Shown: positions 1 through 10,579 of the stretch, in pieces | Layout of the letters: every line of letters starts with the position of its first letter | Numbering within the stretch: position 1 is the first letter of the stretch | From: Heloderma charlesbogerti | Taxonomy: Eukaryota; Chordata; Lepidosauria; Squamata; Helodermatidae | Reading direction: 5' to 3' | DNA: 64,000 bases | Assembly (NCBI GenBank): GCA_026122225.1 | Contig: JANEZZ010002205.1 | Location: forward strand, 992,001 to 1,056,000 | Made by a program: the position numbers and the translations under genes | The notes under the pieces: generated by a model | Seen by the model: only the letters and a program-made list of their open reading frames with translations | What the model was told of the DNA's origin: nothing | Database searches by the model: none

Positions 1-350
1 TCTTTTGCAATCAAGGCAGCCTGTATAAGGAAAAAGGAATTGGAAAAATGGTCTGGCTGATGGACTCCAACGAATGCGTGCTTTATGTATTGCTATTTTA
101 ATGCTGACACAATGTTTTAATGTTTAATGTAATGTTCAATTCTAAAGTAATGTTTTTAATCCTAATGTAATGAATTTTTTTCTTTTAATTTTTTTTAATA
201 TTTGAAATGGTCAGAAGACTTATTCAATAAAGTTATTCATCCATTCATTCATTCTGACTGGATAGATGGTCTTCAAATTACTGTGAATGAGGTTGCACTC
301 CTCCTGAAGGAGGAGGTTCATAGCTTGGGGGTTCTCCTGGAAACAAACAA
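1..350 (+). repeat. L2 LINE fragments (5' edge of window)
   Basis: Positions about 283-345 translate to VALLLKEEVHSLGVLLE, matching the L2 reverse-transcriptase segment seen in better copies here (compare VALPLKIQVCNLGVLLD near 5770). The preceding 1-260 is AT-rich and ends in TTCA-type repeats typical of L2 3' tails, so two L2 pieces may abut. No intact ORF. Confidence 0.5.
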
Positions 351-530
351 AAAGAAACACGACACATGTTTCTGCAGACCTGTCCGCCTTTGTGCTGCCC
401 TCTGAAGCACAACCAAAGCAGATGGTTTTTTGGAGGTTCTTCAAACCTCTTCATGGAGGTTCAGCTTTGGTTCCAATTGCTTCAGAGGGAAGCCTGCATT
501 GCCTTGGAAAGCTGAAGAAGCCAACATAGC

Positions 531-1217
531 TAGGGATGTCAGAGAATTCTGCGATGGATCTCGGTGAGGCTGAATGCCAGTGCATTCGGCCCCCCGAAAT
601 CTGACGTGGAATGAAGCCCCCACCCCCCCAACCCATGAAAGGCACACAGGACGAAGTCCCCGCTGCCCCCAACCCACAAAAGGCACGCGAAACGGAGCAC
701 TTACCTGCTCCAGTCTGCACTGCTTTGCGAATGGCGGCCGTCCTGTGGCCGCCATTCGCTTCCTCCTCTTCAAGCCGTGATAGGCTATGTAAATACTTAT
801 GTAGCCTATCATGGCTAACACAGGGATGCCATTTGCGTCCCTGCGGAGGCCATGATAGGCTACGTAAGTATTTATGTAGCCTATCATGGCAGAGGGAAAT
901 TTTTTTTTTCCCCTGCCATGATTGGCTACGTAAATACTTACGTAGCCGATCACGGCAGGGGGAAAAAACCCAGCATATGCAAATGGCTACGACAGGGCTG
1001 CAGGGCTGCCTAGCGGCTGGATTGCTGGCTGCGGGCGGCCGGAACCGGCTGGTGGCTCCGCGGCTTGGCTGCAGAGTGGAGCCGGCCGGGCAGGATTCTG
1101 GGGGGAGGGATGGAGCGCTGCCCCCCCATCGAGGATTCTGGGGGGAGGGACGGAGTGCCTCCCCCCCCACCCCGGATGCCCCTCAGCGGAGCAAGGTAAG
1201 GGATTCGTACATCCCTA
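531..1217 (+). mobile_element. Palindrome-chain hAT element 1
   Basis: The element opens TAGGGATGTC and closes GTACATCCCTA. It is flanked by a perfect 8-bp TSD AACATAGC (523-530 and 1218-1225), diagnostic of hAT transposition. The interior has three long CTACGTA-type palindromes (about 779-829, 850-890, 916-957) separated by short CATTTGC-type pieces. No transposase is encoded, so it would need a partner in trans. Outward consensus splice donors lie near both ends: complement of 699-706 (CAG|GTAAGT, minus strand) and AAG|GTAAGG at 1196 (plus strand). Lengthy open frames on both strands are by-products of the GC-rich palindromes. Confidence 0.92.
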
Positions 1218-1444
1218 AACATAGCCTAATTTGGCTTGGGCTTTGGGCAAGGCCGATGCATGCCCCTAGTTTTAATGTGTTCATTGTGGGTTTGTGCCAC
1301 ATTACCTCTGTTTTGTTGTTTGTCTAAACTGGTGTGGGAAACTGTGAATTAGTTGGCAGGGTGTAGAAACTAAGGAATAATGAGAAAATGATTTGAATCC
1401 ACATGAACGAATCTGCTGTTTGTGGTACATATTTAATCAGAAAC

Positions 1445-1875
1445 AGAACATAAGAACATAAGGAGAGCCCTGCTGGATCAGATCAAGGGTTCATCTAGTC
1501 CAACATTCTGTTCACACAGTGGCCCACCAGCTGTCGACCAGGAACCCACAAGCAGGACATGAGTGCAACAGCACCCTCCCTCCCATGTTCCCCAGCAACT
1601 GGTGTACATAGACTCACTGCCTCTGGTACTGGAGGTAGCACAGAGCCATCAGGACTAGTAACCATTGATAGCCTTCACCTCCAGGAATTTGTCCACCCCC
1701 CTTTTAAAGCTATCCAAATTGGTGGCCATCACCACATGTTGTGGTAGCGAATTCCATAGCTGAACTATGTGCTGTGTGAAAAAGTACTTTCTTTGATCTG
1801 TCCAGAATCTCCCACCAATCAGCTTCATGGGATGACATGAAATGTAGCGGCAATGCAGAGATTTAAAACAGTAGG
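1445..1875 (-). mobile_element. CR1-family LINE 3' fragment
   Basis: On the minus strand it encodes the C-terminal tail of a CR1 ORF2 (LWNSLPQHVVMATNLDSFKRGVDKFL) and then the 3' UTR, ending near 1445 in the octamer-like repeat AACATAAG. The same subfamily recurs near 17750, 30723, 32690, 41957 and 46107. It is 5'-truncated and non-coding. Confidence 0.8.
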
Positions 1876-2469
1876 CGCTGTGGTGCTTTCCGTGGTGACA
1901 CGGTAAGCACCCCCCCCACTGAAAAATCCCGAAACTACCTGCAAGTCGAGAGAGGCATTTTTGGTTTTGCTTTGTTGTTATCAAAAGCCCTTTTAACAAG
2001 AACTTCTTGCTCAGCTTTCAGGCATTCAGCAGGCAGAAGCACTAGAATGCTTCAAGGGAGGAAGCCCTGGTGATGTCCAGAAGGGGGCTTTCCAGGAAGC
2101 TCAAGGAGCCGGAGAGGTTGCAAGGACAGAATGGGGGAAAAATGGTATAATAAAGAGCATTCCCCCCACCCTCGGCCACCTCCTTACAGTAAAGTCAGCA
2201 CTGAAGCCCTGCAGGCTGTGAAATTTCTCAGACGTTCTCAAAATCCGAGCAAAAGAGACAAACAACAGCCTCCTTCACAAGGAGATGAAGAGGGTGCAAA
2301 AAGGGAAGTGGGATTTCGGCACAGCACCAGTTTTCCATACCCCTGAACATCTTTGCTGACTTGCTGTGAACTTTCTTTCATGGGTACCCACTACTCACTG
2401 GTCTACTTCTGGACTTGGCAGCATTGAAATACTTGAAGAAGGCATCTGGCACTATTTATGTTGCAATGC
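1876..2469. other. No gene recognised
   Basis: I see no exon, RNA gene or complete repeat here. The short open frames lack family resemblance. It may be the decayed continuation of flanking CR1 material. Confidence 0.4.
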
Positions 2470-2745
2470 TCTAGTATGGCATATGTCGCCTTTCCTCATA
2501 GGATTTTGTTTTCCAGACCCCCGGCCATGGCTGTTGTCATGCTCCGAACCAATTCCAGTTTCTCTACATCGTTCTTACACACTGCACCACTCAGAACTGG
2601 ACAGAGTATGCCAGTTGAAATCTGACGAGTGGAAAATAAAGTGGAAGGCTTACTTCTCATGACTTGTATTTTAGCAATAGGTACAGGGGACGAAACTGTG
2701 TGTGTGGGGGAGACTCCAATAGGGACTACAAAGGGCCTCCTCACA
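2470..2745 (-). mobile_element. CR1 LINE ORF2 fragment
   Basis: The minus strand contains GILCPVLSGAVCKNDVEKLELVRSM, a degenerate form of the CR1 RT C-terminal region (compare YCVQFWAPHLKKDADKSERVQRRATK in the copy at 9538-10547). Old and frame-damaged. Confidence 0.55.
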
Positions 2746-2764
2746 GGCCCTCACCTGTACCAAG

Positions 2765-4215
2765 TAGGGATGGTGCAGGTGCCTGATTCCATCTGGGAAT
2801 CCAGCAGAACCTCTCCTGCCCACCCCCCCGAGCCCCGCTCGCTAGGGATGGTGGAGAATTTCTCCCCGAAACTTCGGGGGGCCGAGCGCCAACGTGTTCG
2901 GCCCCCCGAACAAGTTTCGGTGAGAAATCCTCCGCCCCCCCCGCCCCCGCCCCCCCCCGGGACGGGACTTACCTTCCCTGAATGTCCCTCCCGGCGGCGG
3001 GTCCGGCTGGCGGTTCGTCCGGTGTTCGAGCGGGGCGGGAGCGGCAGCTGGTCTTTCGACTGGCTGTTGCCCCCGCCATTGCAATCAAAGAAAAAAAAAA
3101 AGTCCCCTGATAGGCTACGTGATGATTCACGTAGCCTATCACGGCTAGATTTGCAAAGTCAGCCGTGATAGGCTACGTCAATCGTCACGTAGCCTATCCC
3201 GGGTGACTTTAAAAAAAAAAAAGTGTGTACAGATAATGGCGGCCCCCATAGGGAGCCGCCATTCCCGTTCCTTATTTGGTGGCTGTCGTCTACGTAAATG
3301 TTTACGTAGACTACGGCGAAAATAAGGGCAACGCTATTTGCGTTGCCTTTATTTTCGCCGTAGTCTACGTAAACATTTACGTAGACTACAGCAACTAAAT
3401 AAGGAACGCGAATGGCGGCTCCCTATGGGGGCCGCCATTCGCGTACGCGCTTTTTTTTTTTTTTTTTTAAGTCACCCGGGATAGGCTACGTGACGATTGA
3501 CGTAGCCTATCATGGCTGACTTTGCAAATCTAGCCGTGAGAGGCTACGTGAATCATCACGTAGCCTATCAGGGGACTTTTTTTTTTTTTTTTTACTTTCG
3601 TGTTCGCGGCCGGGCGAGGCGGGAAGCCTCCTCTCCGGCCTGAATTTCGGCCGGGCGAGAAGGGAAGCCTCCCCCCCGGCCTGAATTTCGGCCGGGTGAG
3701 AAGGGAAGCCTCCCCCCCCGGCCTGAACTTCGCGGGGGGAGCAGCGAAGCGCTCCCCCCCACCGCGAACAAGCTGCGAGAAAAGGTAAGTGACTTTCGTC
3801 CACCCCTACCGCTCGCTGAGCCCCTACCCCTGCTCGCCCCCTGCCCGCACTCGGCAAACTGCTTGCACAAACCCTGGTGGCCTGGTCAAGCTTTACGGTC
3901 GCCTTTTTTTGAGAAATAAAATGGTGATCTCAAAAATGCACATATTTGTGTATGCATGGAAATGCACAGTTTGCAAATGCGCATATCAGCATGTGTGAAA
4001 ATGCACTTTTCCAAGCAAATATGTGCATTTTTGTGATCGCCATTTTATTTCTCAAAAAAAGGCAGCCACAGAGCTTGACAAGGGTGCTGGGATGAGCGCA
4101 GGCCATTTGCTGAGTGCGGGCAGGGTCTCAAGCATGGTCCAGGGACTAGCGAGTGGGGGAAGGGGCTGGGTGGGCACCCAGAGAAGCCAGATGGGGGGAG
4201 GTTTGCACATCCCTA
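2765..4215 (+). mobile_element. Outer hAT-like element interrupted by a second hAT element
   Basis: It begins TAGGGATGGTG at 2765 and ends GCACATCCCTA at 4215. The flanks are GTACCAAG (2757-2764) and GTGCCAAG (4216-4223), an 8-bp TSD with one mismatch. Its body is split by the insertion 2843-3808. Without that insert and one TSD copy it is about 477 bp. The right half contains alternating TGCACATTT-type inverted repeats around 3935-4060. Related, damaged copies lie at 25817-26345 and 27298-27493. Non-coding. Confidence 0.85.
2843..3808 (+). mobile_element. Palindrome-chain hAT element 2, nested
   Basis: The start is TAGGGATGGTGG and the end is CCACCCCTA. The perfect TSD CCGCTCGC (2835-2842, 3809-3816) lies inside the outer hAT. 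The interior from about 3100 to 3590 is one large palindrome built of smaller palindromes. The centre is near 3340, and the same two word types appear in mirror order on each side. Some palindromes carry matched changes on both arms (CTACGTGA/TCACGTAG near 3117-3138). Outward donors: complement of about 2968-2975 and AAG|GTAAGT near 3784. Confidence 0.92.
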
Positions 4216-4559
4216 GTGCCAAGGTATTTATTTATTCATTTTATTTATTCATTACATTTATACCCTACCTTTCTTCCACTGTGGAACTCAAGGTGTCTAT
4301 GTGGTTCCATGTGGTTCCTAGGTGGTATCCCCTCCAAGCACTGACCAGACCCAGACCTGCTTAGCTTCAGCGATATGGCTACCTCATGTGCCTTCAGACT
4401 ATGCCCTGGGACCAAAGTATGTTGGGTTCTCCAAAGTGTGTCCTTTCCTGCACATTCTGCACCTTCACTGCTGTTACTAAAGAATAATGGCTGATAATCC
4501 GATAATTATTGTATAACCACCTACCCTCTCCATAGCTGTGTGGAAATGTCCCATCATGA

Positions 4560-4971
4560 TTGCAAAACCTCACGAAGTGAATTACCAGTTAATTAAAAAA
4601 AACAAAAAAACAAATACATAATCAAACTCTAAAAACAATATTCAATATAGAAATCATTAAAATAACCAAATATTTAAAAAAAGATAGCAGAAACAGCAGA
4701 TAAAACCTCAGTCAGAAGGTACAATAACATTATCCAAAGGCACACCAGAATACATGAGCCTTTAAAATTGCCCAGAAGGTCAGCAATGGGAGGGGGGAGG
4801 CATATGCACTTCTCAGGGAGGGGGCATTCCAAAGACATGGGGTCACCACAAAAATGGCCCAGTCCCTAATACTCACCAATCTTATGGCTCTTACTGGTGG
4901 ATCAGAGACTAAAACTTCAGCAGCTGATCTTAAATAACAGGCAGGCTCACATGGGTGCAGGCAGTTAGAAT
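4560..4971 (-). mobile_element. L2 LINE 3' region, degenerate
   Basis: AT-rich sequence followed by the complement of the L2 C-terminal and 3' UTR type sequence (compare 18683-19200). It abuts a CR1 3' tip at 4972. No open frame. Confidence 0.45.
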
Positions 4972-5030
4972 CATAGAATAGTAGGTTGGAAGGGGCCTAC
5001 AAGGCCATCGAGTCCAATCCCCTAACAATA
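4972..5030 (-). repeat. CR1 3' tip
   Basis: The stretch GGTTGGAAGGGGCCTACAAG preceded by AATCATAGAATAGTA is the complement of the CR1 3' end with its ATTCTATG-type terminus. It is only about 60 bp. It fortuitously supplies an ATG in frame with the L2 relic that follows. Confidence 0.75.
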
Positions 5031-5034
5031 GGTA

Positions 5035-6422
5035 TTGTTCCATTATGCTTGCAAGAGGTGGTTGTGAGACCTCTGTTGGAAAAGTCTTCCCTGAATCCCA
5101 CCATACTAGATAACTATCATCCAGTCTCTAACGTACCATTTTTGGGCAAGCTATTAGAGCGTGTGGTGACCTCCCAGCTCCAGGGGTTCCTGGATGGAAC
5201 GGATTATCTTGATCCATTTCAATCTGGTTTCAGGCCTGGGTATGGGTTGGAGACAGCTTTGGTCACTTTGGTGGATGACCTACGCTGGGAAGTAGACAGG
5301 GGGAGTGTGTCCCTGTTAGTTCTGGTGGACCTCTCAGTGGCTTTCGATACCATCAACCGTGGTATTCTTCTGGGTCTCCTTGCTGGGATGGGACTTGGGG
5401 GTGCTCCATTCCTTCCTAGCGGGGCAAACTCAGAAGGTGGTGTTGGGGGATGCCTGTTCGACTCCATGGCCATTAGCTTGTGGGGTCCCTCAGGCTGTCC
5501 CCCCATGCTATTTAATATATACATGAAACTGCTGGGAGAGGTTGTCTGGAGTTTTGGAGTTCGGTGCCACCAATATGCTGATGATGCCCAGCAATATTAC
5601 TCCTTTCCACCAGATTCCAAGGAAGCTGTTTCTGTCCTTCACCAGTGTTTGGCATCAGTAATGGACTGGATGAGGGAGAACAAGTTGAAACTTAATCCGG
5701 ACAAGACAGAGGTGCTCCTGGTCAGGCAAAAGGCAGAACAGGGAATAGGGATTCAGCCTGTGTTGGATGGGGTTGCACTCCCCCTGAAGATTCAGGTTTG
5801 CAATTTGGGGGTGCTCCTGGACTCAGCCCTAAGCCTGGATGCCCAGGTTTCAGCAGTGGCCAGGAGCACTTTTGCACAGTTAAAACTAGTGCGCCAACTA
5901 CGCCCGTTCCTGGAGATGTCTGATCTAGCCACAGTGACATGTGCCTTAGTTACATCCCGTTTGGATTACTGCAATGCGCTCTACGTGGGGCTGCCTATGA
6001 AGAGGGTTCAGAAACTGCAGCTGGTCCAAAGAGCTACCGCCATACTGTTGACTGGGGCTGGTTACAGGAAGCATACAACTCCCTTGTTAAAACAGCTTCA
6101 CTGGCTTCCAGTCTGTTTCCAGGCACAATTCAAAGTGCTGGCTTTGACCTATAAAGCCCTATATGGCTCTGGTCCAGGTTATCTGAAAGATCGTATCCTC
6201 CCTTATGAAACTGCCCGTGTCCTGAGATCTTCTGGGGAGGCCCTTCTCTCGGTCCCATCACTGTCACTGGCACGTTTGGTGGGAACCCGGGAGAGGGCCT
6301 TCTCGGTGGTTGCCCCACAACTGTGGAACACCCTTCCCAGGGATGCTAGGATGGCTCCCTCCTTGCTGTATTTCTGGAGGCAGGCTAAAATATTCTTGTT
6401 CCAGCAGGCCTTTGGGACATAG
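5035..6422 (+). pseudogene. L2 ORF2 relic (reverse transcriptase)
   Basis: An open frame of 478 codons starts at 4986, but the first codons come from the CR1 tip, so this is not the native start. Visible RT landmarks: HPVSNVPFLGKLLERVV, AFDT near residue 119, MLFNIYMK, the catalytic YADD at residues 197-200, and LKLNPDKTEVLL. Between about 5400 and 5500 the RT block with HSFLAGQTQKVV and GVPQ is in another frame, while the open frame reads unrelated residues. Two compensating frameshifts therefore hide a damaged enzyme. The C-terminal L2 domain (LKQLHWLPV, ERAFSVVAPQLWNTLP) is intact. Not expected to be active. Confidence 0.85.
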
Positions 6423-6640
6423 TTGGAACCTGAGGGTAAGCTGCTAAAATGTTGTTTTAAAAGGCTGTTTTAATGTTTTAATATAATTTTAATTGTTTTA
6501 TTGTTTAATTTATATTTTAACTTTTGTATATTTTCATATGTTTTAATTGTATATGTTTTAATTTTTGTAAGCTGCCTTGTGTCCCAGTACTGGGAAAAAG
6601 GCGGCGTATAGATATAATAATAATAATAAATATAACAACA
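5035..6640 (+). mobile_element. L2 LINE, 5'-truncated, with 3' tail
   Basis: It covers the L2 reverse transcriptase to the C-terminus and then a 3' UTR (6423-6640) ending with the L2 signature GCTGCCTTGTG...GGCGGCGTATAGATA and an (ATA)n tail. It is the best-preserved L2 in the window. Endonuclease sequences are absent. Confidence 0.88.
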
Positions 6641-6738
6641 ATAACAACCACCACCTGGTCCCAAACAATTTAGAGCCTCAAAAGCTAATACCAGAACCTC
6701 AAGTTGGACCCAGAATTTAAATTGCACCCCCATATAGG

Positions 6739-7205
6739 ATCATAGGATTACAGAATCACAGAATAGTAGGGTTGGAAGGGGCCTATAAGACCATCGAGTC
6801 CAAACTCCTGCTCAATGCAGGAGTCCAAGTCAGAGCATCCCTGACAGGTGGCTGTCCAGCCTCGTCTTGAATGCCTCCAGTGTGGGAGAGCCCACCGCCT
6901 CCCCAGGGAATCGTTTCCATTGTTGTATTGCTCTAACAGTCAGGAAGTTTCTCCTGATGTTCCGCCGGGATCTGGCTTCCTGTTGCTTGAGCCCATGATT
7001 CCGGGTCCTGCCCTCTGGGATGATGGAGAAGAGATCCTGGCCTTCCTCTCTGTGACAGCCTTTCAAGTACTTGAAGAGTGCTATCCTATCTCCCCTCAGT
7101 CTTCTCTTCTCAAGGCTAAACATGCCTAGTTCTTTCAGTCTTTCTAGTTCTCCTGGCCAATTCACCGGTTCTACACCCTGACTGGATGTTGTTCTAAAAA
7201 CAACC
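6739..7205 (-). mobile_element. CR1 LINE 3' fragment
   Basis: The minus strand encodes the CR1 C-terminus (LKELGMFSLEKRRLRGDRIALFKYLKG, ending in LDSHLSGML) and a 3' UTR tip at 6739 with AGAATCACAGAATAGTAGGG on the plus strand. 5'-truncated. Confidence 0.88.
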
Positions 7206-7227
7206 AAGCAGTCCTATGTATGAGGAG

Positions 7228-7590
7228 TGGAATCATAGAATCATAGAATAGTAGGGCTGGAAGGGGCAACCCCCTGCTCAATGCAGGAATCCAAGTCAGA
7301 GCATCCCTGACAGATGGCTGTCCAGCCTCGTCTTGAATGCCTCCAGCGTGGGAGAGCCCACCGCCTCCCTAGGTCATGGGTTCCATTCTCGTATTGCTTT
7401 AACAGTCAGGACGTTTGTCCTGATGTTCAGCCGGAATCTGGCTTCCTGTAACTTGAGCCCATGATTCTGGGTCCTGCACTCTGGGATGATGGAGAAGAGA
7501 TCCTGGCCTTCCTCTCTGGGACAACCTTTCAAGCTCTTGAAGAGCGCTATCCTGTCTCCCCTCAGTCTTCTCTTCTCAAGGCTTTACATA
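7228..7590 (-). mobile_element. CR1 LINE 3' fragment, second tandem copy
   Basis: A second CR1 3' end in the same orientation as the copy just upstream and closely similar over its length. Its open frame is disrupted. Two independent 5'-truncated insertions are more likely than a local duplication, because the flanks differ. Confidence 0.85.
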
Positions 7591-7599
7591 AAGCTCATT

Positions 7600-8960
7600 C
7601 CATTAATCAAGCCTGGATGTAACCAGGACATGTGTTACTGAGGCCAGGTCAGCTTTCTCTGACATGACTGAAGCTGATAAAAAGTACTCCCACTCACTGA
7701 TGGCATCAGCACCTCAAATGTGAGAGTGTAAAACATGTTTAAAGGCATGGAAGCAAAGTTGGGAGCCTGAGCAAACAGTCACACACAGACATTAGCCTAA
7801 TTAATAAGAATAGTCCAGTAGATTTTCTCCTAGGTGCTTATGAAAGACTGTGCCACCACGACATTGCCAAGAACAGCAATTATCTTGTGGTATCTGTTGA
7901 GTCAGTGAAAATATCCTCACAGGATTGTGTCAGCTCAATGGGGAACATTTGCAATGGCAGCGCATCATGAGCAACACAAATCTGATTGAGTTGTTGAGAA
8001 AGAATAAGAATGCTTTTGTGGATTAAGGTTGCTGAATAGCTTCTGTGACTTTACAATACAGACTTTCTAAAGGGCACCTGTAGTGAGATATTGTTGGTGA
8101 TTGGCAAAGTTGTAGCAGCACTGGGAAAATGCATGGGAGTGGAGGGGCTGAAGGGGTGTGTCAAGGTTTCATTTATGACTTGGCTCCCCTGAGCAATTGC
8201 TTAAGGATCTCTTGCATCCTTAAGAGTCCCACCTTCCTTCTTTTAATCCTGTCCTTCCCAATAACATGGAGTTTAGGCTGTAGGCGTGGGGTGATTGACA
8301 CACCAGACACAGGTTTACTAGTAGATTTAAAGCAAAGTACAACTAAAGGCATTTACACAGTAGACCTGAGTCATACAAAAGGCCTTAAAAGAAAATAAAA
8401 GTTGCAAAACACAAGTTCCTTTACCCTAGCTGTACTTAGACTTCTTGAGGCTGCTTCCCCCTGCTCACTCTTCTGACTCTGCTCTCTCTTCAGGCTCTGG
8501 CTATCTCACTCTTGCTCTGGCTGCAGCCTGGTCTTTTTGTCCCCCCCCCCTTTATATACCATCTTCCCCCAAAATGGAAAGTACAGCCTCCAATCTGAAG
8601 AAATGAAACAACAGCAGTCATATCAAGAGAAGGCCAAGGTAAAATAATACATTTTCAAGGTCTTCTTAAAGGCTTGCAATGACAGAGCATGGTGGACCTC
8701 TGATGGCAGCTTGTGGAAAAATGAAACTACTTCTCTCAGGGTTAACCCCTCCCAAGAGAAAGCCCCAGGCCAATAAGCCTGACCTTTTTTCCTTTTTTTC
8801 CTTTTGCCTCTGTAGTCCTCAAACCTTCACATGGTGAGAGGAATTACTAAGAACATCTCAACTCACAGCAGTGGAATACTTACGAGCATTCCATACCCTT
8901 ACATTAACTCATATGTTGGGAGGCTAGGCTACGGGTGATAACCCTGTAAGAGATGGATAT
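7600..8960. other. No gene recognised
   Basis: No exon-like open frame or known repeat was recognised. Around 8157-8560 the sequence runs from a TGTCAAGG start through a polypyrimidine and TATA-like stretch (TTTATATACC near 8550). This could be part of an old LTR, but I see no paired LTR, no TSD and no coding domain. Confidence 0.35.
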
Positions 8961-8966
8961 CCGGCT

Positions 8967-9312
8967 TAGGGATGGCAGAGAATTCCGCCATGGATTTCAG
9001 TGAGGCTGAATGCACTGGCATTTGGCCCCCCGAAAACTGTGGCGGAACGGCCTCTCACCCCCCACCCCCCTGCGGAATCCCCCCCGGGATGAAGCTTACC
9101 TGGGGTGGATGTTCTGGCGGTGGCGGCTTCGGTGGCGGCTCTGGCGGTGGCGGCAGCTGGTCTCTCGGCTGGCTGCTGCGGACCCAAATGGCGGCCGCCG
9201 TAGCGGCCGCCATTTGCGTCCTGCCAGGCTGCCATGATAGGCTACGTAAGTATTTACATAGCCTATCACAGCAAAGAGCAGGGGTGCAAACGGCAGCCAC
9301 TACGCCATTTGG
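8967..9312 (+). mobile_element. Palindrome-chain hAT element, left part only
   Basis: It starts TAGGGATGGCAGAGAATTCC and has the usual left GC-rich block, a minus-strand donor (complement of 9096-9103), one GCAAATGGC-type and one CTACGTA-type palindrome (9230-9275). It then stops in unrelated sequence near 9312 without a CATCCCTA end. This is a 3'-truncated copy. Confidence 0.8.
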
Positions 9313-9364
9313 AAACTTTGTAAATGATGGTCATAGGGTTTCTGAAAAGCCCACTTGATGGAAG

Positions 9365-9537
9365 AGGCTGGGGGTAGCTCAGTGGTAGAGCCCCTGCTTT
9401 GCATGCAGAAGGTCTCAGGTTCAACCCCCGGCATATCCAGGTAGGGCTGGGAAATACTCCTGCCTAAAACTCCGGAGAGCCACTGCCCATCCATGTAGAC
9501 AACTCTGAGCTAGCTGAGTGGTTTGGCTCAGTCTGTG
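9365..9537 (+). mobile_element. tRNA-derived SINE, head
   Basis: The head resembles a tRNA (Ala-like). A-box-like TAGCTCAGTGG is at 9373-9383, TTTGCATG sits at the anticodon region and a B-box-like GGTTCAACCC follows. After it comes the SINE body (GGTAGGGCTGGGAAA...). The flanks and body show this is a SINE and not a tRNA gene. The element is interrupted by a CR1 at 9538. Its tail (AATGTAAGGCAGCTTGATAC) resumes near 10590. A reverse-oriented relative is at 22858-23040. Confidence 0.75.
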
Positions 9538-10547
9538 TTAGAATCCTAGAATAGTAGGGCTGGAAGGGGCCTACAAGGCCATCGAGTCCAACCCCCTGCT
9601 CAGTGCAGGAATCCAAGTCAGAGCATCCCTGACAGGTGGCTGTCCAGGCTCGTCTTGGATGCCGCCAGTGTGGGAGAGCCCACCGCCTCCCAAGGTCATG
9701 GGTTCCATTGTCGTCTTGCTCTAACAGTCAGGAAGTTTCTCCCGATGTTCAGCCAGAATCTGGCTTCCTGTCACTCGAGCCTCTAATCCCGTGTCCTGCA
9801 CTGTGGGATGATCGAGAAGAGACCCTGGCCTTCCTCTCTGGGACAACCTTTCAAGGACTTGAAGAGCGCCATCATATCTCCCTTCAGTTTTCTCTTCTCA
9901 AGGCTAAACATGCCCAGTCCTTTCAGTCTCTCCTCATAGGGCTTTGTTTCCAGTCCCCTGATCAACTTCGTCGCCCTCCTCTGAACCCTCTCTGACTTGT
10001 CTGCATCCTTCTTCAAGTGTGGTGCCCAGAACTGGACACAGTACTCCAGATGAGGCCTAACCAGTGCTGAGTAGAGGGGAACTAGTACTTCCCTGGACTT
10101 AGAAGCTATACTTCTATTAATGCAGCCCCAAATAGCATTTGCCTTTTTTGCAGCCACATCACATGGTTGGCTCATCTTCAGCTTGTGATCGACAACAGTT
10201 CCAAGTTCCTTCTCAATGTTGAGCCACTTATCCTCCGTCTTGTAACTGTGCATTTGGTTTCTTTGTCCTGAGTGCAGAGCTTGGCATTGATCCCTATTAA
10301 ATTTCATTCTGTTATTTTCTGCCCAGAGCTCCAGTCTGTCAAGATCACTTTGAATTCTGTTTCTGTCTTCCAAGGTATTAGTTATCCCGCCCAATTTTGT
10401 GTCATCTGCAAATTTGATCAGCATTCCTTGCACCTCCTCCTCCAAGTCATTCATAAAAATGTTGAGGAGCGCTGGGCCCAGGACTGAGCCCTGCGGTACC
10501 CTGCTTGTTAGCTTCCAACATTCCTGAATGCGGTTCAAGTTGAAGAG
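9538..10547 (-). mobile_element. CR1 LINE inserted in a SINE
   Basis: A 5'-truncated CR1 about 1.0 kb long. Its 3' tip (complement of GAATCCTAGAATAGTAGGGC) is at 9538. It carries an open RT frame at 9783-10538 and splits a tRNA-derived SINE whose two parts flank it. Confidence 0.9.
9783..10538 (-). pseudogene. CR1 ORF2 relic (reverse transcriptase)
   Basis: 251 open codons with RT motifs VPQGSVLGPALLNIFMNDL, the catalytic block FADDTKLGG, then LGTVVDHKLKMSQPCD and YSALVRPHLEYCVQFW. It lacks the endonuclease and the first RT blocks, and the frame ends before the native C-terminus. It is a truncated relic, dead on arrival by LINE 5' truncation. Confidence 0.88.
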
Positions 10548-10579
10548 CTGTGATGTACCTCACAAAGTCCTGAGCACGG

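Noticed and set aside
611..1327. Large open frames (about 240 codons) on both strands of element 1
   Set aside because: The palindromic GC-rich sequence lacks stops on both strands. The same peptide words (YLCSLSW, DRLRKYLRSLS) recur in every copy as translations of the palindromes.
8157..8960. A solo LTR
   Set aside because: TATA-like and pyrimidine-rich text is present, but no paired LTR, TSD or definable ends were seen.
9365..9440. A tRNA-Ala-like gene
   Set aside because: A- and B-box-like motifs are present, but the sequence continues into a SINE body with a matching tail after the CR1 insertion, and the cloverleaf is imperfect.
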